From positions 1 through 64,000 of the forward strand of contig NZ_BMMK01000007.1 of NCBI RefSeq assembly GCF_014645795.1: 64,000 nucleotides of DNA. The letters run 5' to 3'. The DNA comes from Longimycelium tulufanense (GTDB lineage: Bacteria; Actinomycetota; Actinomycetes; Mycobacteriales; Pseudonocardiaceae). Below, piece by piece: positions 44,496-52,353 of the stretch (position 1 is its first letter; each line of letters starts with the position of its first letter). The notes under the pieces were generated by a model. That model was given only the letters and a program-made list of their open reading frames with translations. It was not told the origin of the DNA and made no database searches. The translations under genes and the position numbers were made by a program.

Positions 44496-45631
44496 CACCG
44501 CGGACGGCCGGCGGCAGTGGCGCACCGCCCGTTGGGTGAGCCAAGCTCCGCGGCCAGTTCGGGGCGGTAATTCGCCGTGTCCACGGGGTGGTTGCTGTAG
44601 GGCCGCAGGCGATCCACTCGCCGGTGTAGTTCGACCGTGGACGTCGTCACGCTCAGCCCGTGTGAGGTCAGCCAGCCGTCGTCGTAGATCGTCTGCAGGT
44701 ACCGTTCGCCGCTGTCGGCGGCGACCAGGGCAACGCAGTGGTCCGGACCGTAGTGCCGGGCCAGTCGCAGGGCCACGCACAGCGCCGCCCCGGTCGAGCC
44801 CCCGACCAGGATGCCTTCGTGTCGTGCCAGGACCCGGCAGCCCAGGAACGCATCCTCGTCGGCGACCTTGTACACCGAGTCCAGGCGCGCCAGGTCATCG
44901 AGGTTGATGGGGGTCCAGCCCAGGCCGACGCCCGGGATCAGGTAGGGGCCCGAAGTTCCGCCGAAGATGGTCGACCCGATGGCGTCGACCCCCACCACGT
45001 GCACCTGTGGTGCGTGCTCGCGCAGGTAGCGGGAGACCCCACCGAGCTGGCCGCCCGTGCTCACCGTCAGGACCACGGCGGCCAGCTCGGGGCCGGCCTG
45101 GTCGACCAGCTCGACGGCCGTACCGCGGTAGTGGGCGCGCGCGTTGAGGGGGTTGAAGCACTGGTCCGGTCGGAAGGATCCCTCGATCTCCCGGTGCAGC
45201 TTGTTGGCCAGGGCGATGCGGGTCTTGTGGTAGGAGCCGGTGTCGTCCTGCTCGTCGACCACGATCACCTCCGCGCCGAACGTCCGCAGCATTGCCAGGT
45301 TCGTCGCCGTCGTCTTGGGATCGACGATGATGATCACCCGGTATCCCCGGGCGGCGCCGATCATGGCCAGCGATATTCCGAAGTTCCCCGACGAGGACTC
45401 GATGATCGTTCCCCCGGGGCCCAACCGGCCGTCCTCCTCCGCCTGCCGCACGATGTGCCAGGCGGGACGGTCCTTGATGCTTCCGCCGGGGTTGCTTCGT
45501 TCAAGTTTGACCAGAACGGGCGCGTCATGCGCCCCGGTCAGCCGTTGTAGACGGACCATGGGCGACGTGCCGATGGTGTCCAGAATATGACGAGAGTTGG
45601 TACCGGGACGAGGGCTCTGTCGGTCATTCAT
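44492..45631 (-). CDS. SbnA-like PLP enzyme (cysteine synthase family)
   Basis: 379 residues from the ATG at 45631. The PLP lysine is in NPGGSIKDRPA, the substrate loop is ESSSGNFGIS and the phosphate-binding loop is TVSTGGQLGG. The late GERYLQTIYDDGWL segment is typical of SbnA, which makes N-(2-amino-2-carboxyethyl)-glutamate, a diaminopropionate precursor. The usual dehydrogenase partner SbnB is not in the window. A cysteine synthase or dehydroamino-acid-forming role is the alternative. Confidence 0.82.
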   Translation of the reverse strand: MNDRQSPRPGTNSRHILDTIGTSPMVRLQRLTGAHDAPVLVKLERSNPGGSIKDRPAWHIVRQAEEDGRLGPGGTIIESSSGNFGISLAMIGAARGYRVIIIVDPKTTATNLAMLRTFGAEVIVVDEQDDTGSYHKTRIALANKLHREIEGSFRPDQCFNPLNARAHYRGTAVELVDQAGPELAAVVLTVSTGGQLGGVSRYLREHAPQVHVVGVDAIGSTIFGGTSGPYLIPGVGLGWTPINLDDLARLDSVYKVADEDAFLGCRVLARHEGILVGGSTGAALCVALRLARHYGPDHCVALVAADSGERYLQTIYDDGWLTSHGLSVTTSTVELHRRVDRLRPYSNHPVDTANYRPELAAELGSPNGRCATAAGRPRW

Positions 45632-46205
45632 ACGAGCTCCAACCGTGTGCAACTGGAGCGGCGACCTGCGCGGCAGGATAGTACGAACCTGCTTAGTACG
45701 AGGGATCTTCGTCGTCACTTCGATCCCTGGTTCACGCCTCGTCGTAACCACATGGCATGCTTATGACGTCCTCATATGGGGAGAACAGGAGCAGTGCAGC
45801 TTCTCCGCTCAGGGCAGTCGTTCCCTCCATTCGGCCAGTACCGCTCGGCTCGCGCGGGAACCCCGCCGGGACGTCTACGCCCCAAGAGTCTCCCCAGCTC
45901 CCAGGCGGGATCCCGCCGATCGCCGCAGCGGGACCAGCTCTTGGGCGCGAGCGCGCATCCCAACCGGTTCACCGTTTCGCGACACCGGTGAATCGGCAAG
46001 AGAAACAGTCACCGGCGACAAGTAGGCGAACATCAACAACGCAATAAAACCCGAAGATCAATGCCTCTCGAACGGAATCGACACTCGTGACCCATCGCCA
46101 AAATTAACTCTTGTGGGCGCCGCATCATCGGCAGTAACCTGATCCGGCTGCACGCCCATTTTATCCTCGATGATCATTTTGCCACGATACGATGAGGTGA
46201 CCTCG
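45632..46205. other. Intergenic region between divergent genes
   Basis: 574 bases with no convincing gene. Promoters for the SbnA-like gene (minus) and the secreted protein (plus) must lie here. The right third is markedly lower in GC, with an AT-rich stretch at 46035-46200. Confidence 0.5.
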
Positions 46206-46586
46206 ATGCACTTCGCCAAGAAGTGGAAAACGGTGGTGGTTGCGGCCCTCGCGCTCGCACCCCTCACCGTCGGCACCGGAGCGCAGGCCGACACCACCGG
46301 CCCGACATCGGCACCACACGAATGCACCAGGGAGCACATCTGTTTCTGGAAGTACCCGGACTTCCGGGGTCGAAGCGTGGAACTGCACCCGGGCCGGGTG
46401 GGCCGGTGCCAGTCGGTGGATCTTCACGCCCGTTCCGTCTGGAACAACTCCCGCCACGCGATCAGGATGTACGTGGACCACCACTGCCGGCGACCGGTGT
46501 ACCACCCGCCGTACGGGGACGTTCATCCCTACAGTCAGATCGCCAAGGTCAAGCCCTCGGTAGGAAGCTTCCGACACGTCCACTAG
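46206..46586 (+). CDS. Secreted peptidase-inhibitor-like protein (I36 family)
   Basis: 126 residues from the ATG at 46206, with GAGGTG upstream. A signal peptide covers about residues 1-29, with a KK start, a VVVAALALAPLTV core and cleavage after AQA. The mature part ECTREHICFWKYPDFRG then VWNNSRHAIRMYVDHHC matches the Streptomyces metalloproteinase-inhibitor/beta-gamma-crystallin (I36) family. Four Cys probably form two disulfides. It is monocistronic and likely unrelated to peptide maturation, though a protease inhibitor beside a RiPP cluster is worth noting. Confidence 0.8.
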   Translation: MHFAKKWKTVVVAALALAPLTVGTGAQADTTGPTSAPHECTREHICFWKYPDFRGRSVELHPGRVGRCQSVDLHARSVWNNSRHAIRMYVDHHCRRPVYHPPYGDVHPYSQIAKVKPSVGSFRHVH

Positions 46587-46629
46587 TGCCCGCCGTCCCC
46601 TCGGCGGCGAGCCACACCGAAGATCCTGC

Positions 46630-46674
46630 CTGCCGTCAGGGTGTCGGCCCCGCTGAGTTGGCCCCTGACGGCAG
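46630..46674. terminator. Bidirectional terminator hairpin
   Basis: CTGCCGTCAGGG (46630-46641) pairs perfectly with CCCTGACGGCAG (46663-46674) around a 21-base loop. It lies between two convergent genes, the place for a shared terminator. Confidence 0.65.
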
Positions 46675-46753
46675 CGCGTCGCCCGGAACGTGTCGGTCTG
46701 CGGCTTCTCGCCGCCGTTGAAACGGGGTTCCCGCTACGCCAGACTGCCCTCGG

Positions 46754-48688
46754 TCAGCCGAACGGATGGGGATGAGGGTTGAGATCGTCGGGACCCAGCA
46801 TGCGGTCGCACCGGCCGAGCCAGAACGGGACCGAATACAGTCGCGGAAGGCCCCCGGTTCGACGGTAAGCGTGCCCGAAGGTCATCGGTAGCGCGCCGGG
46901 AACGATCACCTTGACGCAGACGAGTCCGGCCCAGCGCAGCTCGGGCGTGGTCTGCTCAACCACGATGACATCGAGGTCGTGCCGCAGGAACCGGCCGAGC
47001 AGCTCGTCCAGGTCCGCACGCAGATCCGTGTGTTGCGGCCACGTCCACGCCTCGGTGCGCGCCGGCCAGTCTCCCGCTTCCTCCTGGCCCAGGACGAAGG
47101 CGAAGCGGTCGACGGTCTCGGGATGGGCGTAGAGCGTGAGGTGGTCCTCCAGCTCTGCCACCAGGAAGGGATCCTCGATCATCCGCGCCGCGCGGGACCG
47201 GGTCCTACTGCTGTCCCATCCCCCGGTCCAGTCGATCAACCCCGCTAGCTCACGAAGAGCGCTCTTCACCGCCTTGCGGGGACACGGGTGTGCTCCGGCG
47301 GACGACAGCGTCGCCGGGTGAACCGGGTGCGATGTCTCGTCCACCGCCAGCGCCCAGAACGAGGGCACGCCGATCTCGGTCGTGATGTCGAACAGCTGGA
47401 TCCGATAGCCGGAGCGCCACAGCATCCGTTCGGTCATGAACCGGACCTCCTGGTCCGGGATCGCCTGCAGCGCCAGGCGCTCCGCGCGCGCCCGGGCGTA
47501 CCAGGTCAGCAGGAACGCGTCCCGCTCAGCGACCTCCACCAGGCCGTGGAAGATGGCCTCCTCCAGGCAACTCCCGACCGCGCAGCCGTTCGACGTCTCG
47601 CGCACGAGGGATACGCCGGTGCTCGGCTGCTGGTAGGCGATGCACTCCGGCACGAGAAGGGGCCGCTGCTCGCCCAACGAGTATCCCCACACCCAGCCGA
47701 GGGGGAGGTCCTCGTCGAACCACGGGTAGGAAAAGCCTTCCCTGCCATACTGGTCCTCGGAGTAGAGCCCGAGGCGCCGCGGATCCAGCGCGTCGTCGCC
47801 CAGCTCGCGGTAGCACCCCTGCACCGTGGGTTGTCCCTGCCGTGTCTGCGCACCCGCGAGGCGCTCCAACATCTCCAGCACTGCCAGTGCTCTGGCGGTC
47901 CGATGGTCACTGGCCTGCCCGTAACTGGGGATGGACGTCGCGGTGCCCGGGAGAATGCTGACGGCCGACGCCGCGGGGAACAGGCCGGTGGTATGGGAGC
48001 TAAGCCTGGAGACGATGCCGATCTCCGTCTCCACGTAAGGCTGCTCCACGAGCGTGTCCAGGGCTCTGCCGCCCGTCGAGCGGAACTCGCGGGCGTCAGG
48101 CTTCCGTCGCGGATGCAGCTCGATTCGTCGTGGTTCGGGGTGGTCGGGAGGTGCCGGGCCACAGAGCGGACAGGTGGGCAGGGGAAGGAAGCCGCGCTCG
48201 TGGACCTGGAGTGTCTGCTCGTTGAGCTCGATGATCGATCGCTGCTCGTACCCTCCGCCGGCAACGATGTCCAGGGCGCGGGGCAGGACATGGCCCAGGA
48301 CTGCATCGAGATAGGGAGGTGAGAAGGTGGCCTCAGGTGGCGTGGTGTACGCCCTTCCCAGGGGCAGGGCGGGCCTTCTGCGGGACCGGGCACACCAGGG
48401 ACAGCCCTGTGCGCTCGCCGTCATGACAGGTCCGAGCGTGATGCCGCGGTCGAAACACACCGGCAGCCACCGCACCGGTGTGGTGTGCAACCGCTGTTGA
48501 AGCTGCCGCAGCTGATCACCGTCCCACCTGGGTTGGGCGACCACCACATCGCCGCAGCCAGGCTCCGCGTCGATCTCGTTGATCGATCGCCGGAGGTGCG
48601 TCTCCCACCGGTCTTCGAGGTGCCGGAGCGCACCGACCAACAGCCGCTCGGGGTCGATGAGCTGCACGTGTCTGCGACCCTCACTCAT
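46754..48688 (-). CDS. CD-type YcaO azoline cyclodehydratase
   Basis: 644 residues from the ATG at 48688. The N-terminal third is a zinc-binding C domain with GCPWCARSRR and PTCPLCGP Cys pairs. The C-terminal two thirds are a YcaO domain with SCLEEAIFHGLVEVAERDAF and the terminal PHPHPFG, the proline-rich tail needed for azoline formation. It is the last gene of the leftward operon and overlaps the stop of the ocin-ThiF-like gene. The domain set matches thiopeptide TbtG/LazE-type enzymes, which cyclise Cys, Ser or Thr. It is thus chemically different from the TfuA-linked YcaO at 30026. Confidence 0.93.
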   Translation of the reverse strand: MSEGRRHVQLIDPERLLVGALRHLEDRWETHLRRSINEIDAEPGCGDVVVAQPRWDGDQLRQLQQRLHTTPVRWLPVCFDRGITLGPVMTASAQGCPWCARSRRRPALPLGRAYTTPPEATFSPPYLDAVLGHVLPRALDIVAGGGYEQRSIIELNEQTLQVHERGFLPLPTCPLCGPAPPDHPEPRRIELHPRRKPDAREFRSTGGRALDTLVEQPYVETEIGIVSRLSSHTTGLFPAASAVSILPGTATSIPSYGQASDHRTARALAVLEMLERLAGAQTRQGQPTVQGCYRELGDDALDPRRLGLYSEDQYGREGFSYPWFDEDLPLGWVWGYSLGEQRPLLVPECIAYQQPSTGVSLVRETSNGCAVGSCLEEAIFHGLVEVAERDAFLLTWYARARAERLALQAIPDQEVRFMTERMLWRSGYRIQLFDITTEIGVPSFWALAVDETSHPVHPATLSSAGAHPCPRKAVKSALRELAGLIDWTGGWDSSRTRSRAARMIEDPFLVAELEDHLTLYAHPETVDRFAFVLGQEEAGDWPARTEAWTWPQHTDLRADLDELLGRFLRHDLDVIVVEQTTPELRWAGLVCVKVIVPGALPMTFGHAYRRTGGLPRLYSVPFWLGRCDRMLGPDDLNPHPHPFG

Positions 48689-50756
48689 CGACCAATACCA
48701 CCCTGACGAGGAACGGATGGATCCGGGCAAGGAAGGGATCGTGGTCGAGGGGAACGACCACCGGGTGCATCCGTCGCCGACGCAACGCCTCGAGCATCTC
48801 CCCCGTGGAGGTCACCGAGGTCAGGTGCTTCTCTCCCCGACCGGCAATCCGGTCGCGCAACCACCCGGCTCCATAGGCGGAAAACTCGTCCTCGACCAAC
48901 TCCACCCCCGCGCGGGGATGGTCACTGAGCTGCAGGCGCAGCAGGGTCCTCTCGATCCCCTCGCGAAGGGCCGCCTGCAGCGAGCGCGCCGCTGCGGGAA
49001 CAGCACCGACCGTGGGGGTCGCGACAACGACTGCGGGAACCGGGAGCGATCCGGCGAGCTGAAAGATCTCGACTTCCTCCCCGGTGATCTCCAGCAGCCT
49101 GCAATAGTAACGCCCGACCTCATCGAGATCGATCTCACCAAAACTCAATGGTACCGCAACGGTGGCGTCCGAGCGGAGCGTCTGCAACGCACACTGGTCA
49201 AGGAGTCCCTGTTCCACCGCGGCGGCAAAGTTGTGTCCTGATGCGACCCCTGCCGGGATCACACCGAGGTCGTGCGAGAGCAGCTGTGGGAAGACCGCAC
49301 CGGCACTTATCGAGAGGGGCTGCTCCACAAGAAGGGAGAGCGCCCACAACCGTCCGTCCGCCCAGTCCTTCGGTCGTGAACCCGCATGCCAAGACCAGCT
49401 CTGCCCAGGACGAAGCCGCCGCGGATCCACCGCAAGGGAGCTGTAGATGCGGCAGGCGGCGCGTACGGCACTGGTGCGCGCCTGGGGAAAGTCCGCTCCC
49501 CCGGCTTGCACCACCAGAGGTAGTGACCGGCGCCGGAAACCACCCAACGGATCCGACACGACCACCTCGGCGACGTCGATCGGAAGCTGTGGCCCCTCGG
49601 CCGGGTGCACCGCACGAAGTAAACCCAGCTCCTCATCGATGGAGGGGCGCAGTCGCTCATAGATCTGCCGCTCATCGATTGTGTCGCGAGACCTCAAGGC
49701 GCGGCAGTGAAGAACGATCCCTGCTGCGGTATCGGGAGTGACGGGAAGCGCATGGGGATGTGGCACGGCAACACGTCCACGGAGCTGCAGGGTGTCGAGG
49801 TGAAGCTGTTGCACGGCCGGTCGCTCGTGGTCCTCGATTCCGGTGAGGTACCGAAAACCGCGGAACATCAGGTGCGCGGCCACCGCGTTCCGTGTCGCCG
49901 CTGGGTGCGTCATCTCGTCAGGATGCGGGGGTTTCCGGTGTCGTGTGCTTCGATAACGTGTCCAGAACGCCTCCCAGCGGGTCTCGGGTCTGCCCGGAGT
50001 GCCCACCGGCCCGATCCAGGCGTCGCGGTCGGTCACCAGGGCGGGGATGAGTGGGATCTTCACCTGATCGCAGAGCTGGTCCAGTGCGCGCATGAGGTCT
50101 TCCCCGCGAGGTTCCGACAGGTGCAACACCATGGAGGCGTCTGCGATCAGGTCGTGCAGGGCACCGCCGGCGTACTCGGCCAGATGCGTCACCTGCACCG
50201 AAGAAGCGACTTCCGGCGGCAGTTCCTCGAGTCCCTGGGTGACGAACGCATCATGGTGCGTGGCGACCGGGGGAAGCACAACGGCACGGACCCGCAACAC
50301 CCCGCTGGCAACGGCGAGTCGCACCATTGTGGCGACAGCAGGTGCGTGACCGATCACCACAAGCAACGAGTGCCGGTACTGCTGAAAACGACGTTCGGCG
50401 GAGTCCCGGCAGGCGGCGATCAACGTGATTTCGCTGGCGAACTGGGACAGCTCCGCCCTGGTCAGTGAATGTGGCCCGGCTGTCTCGAGTCCGCTCAGCA
50501 GGCCGTGTTTGCCCAGGACCGTGATGAGCTTGATGACCTGGCTGTGGTGGTCCTGGTCGATGTCTTCCAGCAACTCGGCGAGGGTTCGCCTGCCGTCCAG
50601 CTGGGAGGACAGCCAGGTGATGGCGCGGTAGGCGGACTCGCCACGTACCGTGACCCGCTGGCCGCCGCCTCCCGTGAGGACCACGCCCTCGGGTGTGCGT
50701 ATGAGCTGCACGCCAGGTCGCACCATCAAGCGCAGCTGGTCCGGTGGTGCTGCCAT
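48681..50756 (-). CDS. Ocin-ThiF-like leader-binding protein
   Basis: 691 residues from the ATG at 50756 (GGGAGG 5 bases upstream). The first 90 residues form a PqqD-like RRE (RLMVRPGVQLIRTPEGVVL, then KHGLLSG), which binds leader peptides. The rest contains a Rossmann-like, ThiF-related part (LLVVIGHAPAVATMVRLAVA) without catalytic Cys. In thiopeptide systems (TbtF) such proteins present the peptide to the YcaO enzyme. The two genes overlap by 8 bases. Confidence 0.88.
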   Translation of the reverse strand: MAAPPDQLRLMVRPGVQLIRTPEGVVLTGGGGQRVTVRGESAYRAITWLSSQLDGRRTLAELLEDIDQDHHSQVIKLITVLGKHGLLSGLETAGPHSLTRAELSQFASEITLIAACRDSAERRFQQYRHSLLVVIGHAPAVATMVRLAVASGVLRVRAVVLPPVATHHDAFVTQGLEELPPEVASSVQVTHLAEYAGGALHDLIADASMVLHLSEPRGEDLMRALDQLCDQVKIPLIPALVTDRDAWIGPVGTPGRPETRWEAFWTRYRSTRHRKPPHPDEMTHPAATRNAVAAHLMFRGFRYLTGIEDHERPAVQQLHLDTLQLRGRVAVPHPHALPVTPDTAAGIVLHCRALRSRDTIDERQIYERLRPSIDEELGLLRAVHPAEGPQLPIDVAEVVVSDPLGGFRRRSLPLVVQAGGADFPQARTSAVRAACRIYSSLAVDPRRLRPGQSWSWHAGSRPKDWADGRLWALSLLVEQPLSISAGAVFPQLLSHDLGVIPAGVASGHNFAAAVEQGLLDQCALQTLRSDATVAVPLSFGEIDLDEVGRYYCRLLEITGEEVEIFQLAGSLPVPAVVVATPTVGAVPAAARSLQAALREGIERTLLRLQLSDHPRAGVELVEDEFSAYGAGWLRDRIAGRGEKHLTSVTSTGEMLEALRRRRMHPVVVPLDHDPFLARIHPFLVRVVLVDE

Positions 50757-50836
50757 GGCTTCCTCCCGGCGATGTACCCGGCCTCGGAGCGGCACCGAGT
50801 CCCCGGTGTCCACGTCCCGTCCGTCCGCTTGTTGGG

Positions 50837-52141
50837 TCAGAAGTGGAACGAGCACCAGGGAGAGACCGGCGAGCTGAACGCGATACCGGCCACCGCGGCT
50901 GCTCCCCTACGGTGTTCCCGAACCCGGCCGGCGCCGAGGAGTTCCTCGGCGGAGGTTCCGCCCAGATAGAGCGCACCCAGGTCGGCTGCGGACAGCGAGA
51001 GGTCGACCGGTGCCGAAGTGCGGTGGCAGATTGCGTCGGTGGGCCCGCCGGACAACCGCCACCGGCCGGTGTTCCACGGACATGTGGAGTCGGTGACGTC
51101 GAGGACCAGGTCGATGCCGGTCCGATACCCGCGTGCCGCCAGCGCACGACCAACGTCGACCAGCCGAAGATGAAGACCATCGACGATGGTGGGTTGCGGC
51201 GTCCTGGGATCGGCCAGGAAGTGCAATAGTGGGTCGTCCATCGGGAGGGTGCACACCGTGGCCTCCCTGCCGTGGCCCAGAAGATGGCGCCACAGGGCGA
51301 GAGCAGCGGCCGGGTCGGCGGCGTGCGTCTCGAGAACGGTCATGCCGCCGGGAGCGCTGCCGCCGTTGTGGCCGGTTTCCATTCGGTAGCGGGCGAAGGC
51401 GCGCGTCTTCTGGCTGTCGTCAATCAACAAGCAGCGGATCACGCTGTCGGATGCGGTGCCGGGTGCCTCGGGCACCGCCAGCGCGGAAAGGGCGCCTGGG
51501 CGCACCAGCATCCCGGGCCGGCTCGGTACCAACTGTGCGTAAAGTTGCTCGGCCGGCTCCCAAAGTTGGGCAGCCGTGCCCTCCCGGCACCGCAGTGCGG
51601 GATCGTGCACCGCTTCGGACAGGACCGCATCCGGCGGGATCCTCATGTGCAGGTGTCGTGTGGCTAGTCCGTAGCCGAAACGCCGGTAGGCAGTGGGCTT
51701 CTTCGAGTACAGAATGGAGACTGCTTCCCCACCCGCTGATCCCACGGGCTCGTGCCATTGCTGGTGCAGGTCGGCGAGGTGCCGCTGCAGGAGCATCGTG
51801 AACAGTCCACGGCCACGGTGTTCGGGCGCGACGGCAACCCACGTCAGCCCGGCCGCGGGGAGAGTGTTTCCCCCGGGAAGGGACAGTCGAAGCGAGTACG
51901 TCTCGATCTTGCCGGCCAGCACCCACTCTGGGCCTTGCCTGACGTCGACCACCAGCACGCGGTCAGGCGCGAAGAGTGTGGCGGCCACCGCCCGGACGTA
52001 GTCCGGGAACTCCTGACCGAACGCGCGCACATTCAACTCGAACAGTGCGGGGAAGTCGTCGCGGACCGCGCGGCGTATCCGGATGTCGGTGAGATCGGGG
52101 AGCGTGATCTCTGTGTTGTCGATCAGGTTGAGCTCCATCAT
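50837..52141 (-). CDS. Eis-like GNAT N-acetyltransferase
   Basis: 434 residues. The N-terminal GNAT fold has GLTWVAVAPEHRGRGLFTMLL (acetyl-CoA site), a second degraded GNAT domain follows and a C-terminal sterol-carrier-like domain ends in SPWCSFHF. This is the Eis layout, including the free C-terminal carboxylate used as a base. Tandem ATG codons overlap the stop of the truncated elimination gene (ATGA). In goadsporin an N-acetyltransferase caps the peptide; here it may acetylate the mature product or provide resistance. Confidence 0.9.
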   Translation of the reverse strand: MMELNLIDNTEITLPDLTDIRIRRAVRDDFPALFELNVRAFGQEFPDYVRAVAATLFAPDRVLVVDVRQGPEWVLAGKIETYSLRLSLPGGNTLPAAGLTWVAVAPEHRGRGLFTMLLQRHLADLHQQWHEPVGSAGGEAVSILYSKKPTAYRRFGYGLATRHLHMRIPPDAVLSEAVHDPALRCREGTAAQLWEPAEQLYAQLVPSRPGMLVRPGALSALAVPEAPGTASDSVIRCLLIDDSQKTRAFARYRMETGHNGGSAPGGMTVLETHAADPAAALALWRHLLGHGREATVCTLPMDDPLLHFLADPRTPQPTIVDGLHLRLVDVGRALAARGYRTGIDLVLDVTDSTCPWNTGRWRLSGGPTDAICHRTSAPVDLSLSAADLGALYLGGTSAEELLGAGRVREHRRGAAAVAGIAFSSPVSPWCSFHF

Positions 52142-52353
52142 TCGTCTCCTCGGGCTTCACCGACGGCCGCATCTCGATACGGCACGGAAAACCACGTCCG
52201 TGGGGACGTAGTGGTCTGGAAGCGGGTAACGGCAGGGCGAACCACGCGTTGAAGCAGATCCGCGATCTCCTCAAGACTTGCCACCTGGACCCGGTGGTAC
52301 AGGCGCGCCGGTCGCGGTGGCCCCATCCAGTCATCGCAGGTGTTCCTCACCAT
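52138..52353 (-). pseudogene. Truncated SpaB_C elimination domain
   Basis: 62-71 residues (start at ATG 52326 or 52353). The segment RLYHRVQVASLEEIADLLQR then VVRPAV aligns with the first 35 residues of the complete protein at 40951. After about residue 50 the match ends and the frame stops in GEARGDE. The complete family member has about 290 residues. It overlaps the LanB copy 2 stop and the Eis start. Most of the domain was deleted while translational coupling was kept. Confidence 0.8.

Noticed and set aside
43176..44780. Longer MFS frame starting at 44780
   Set aside because: The first 95 residues lie inside the SbnA-like gene and are Arg/Pro-rich; the GTG at 44495 overlapping the upstream stop is the likely start.
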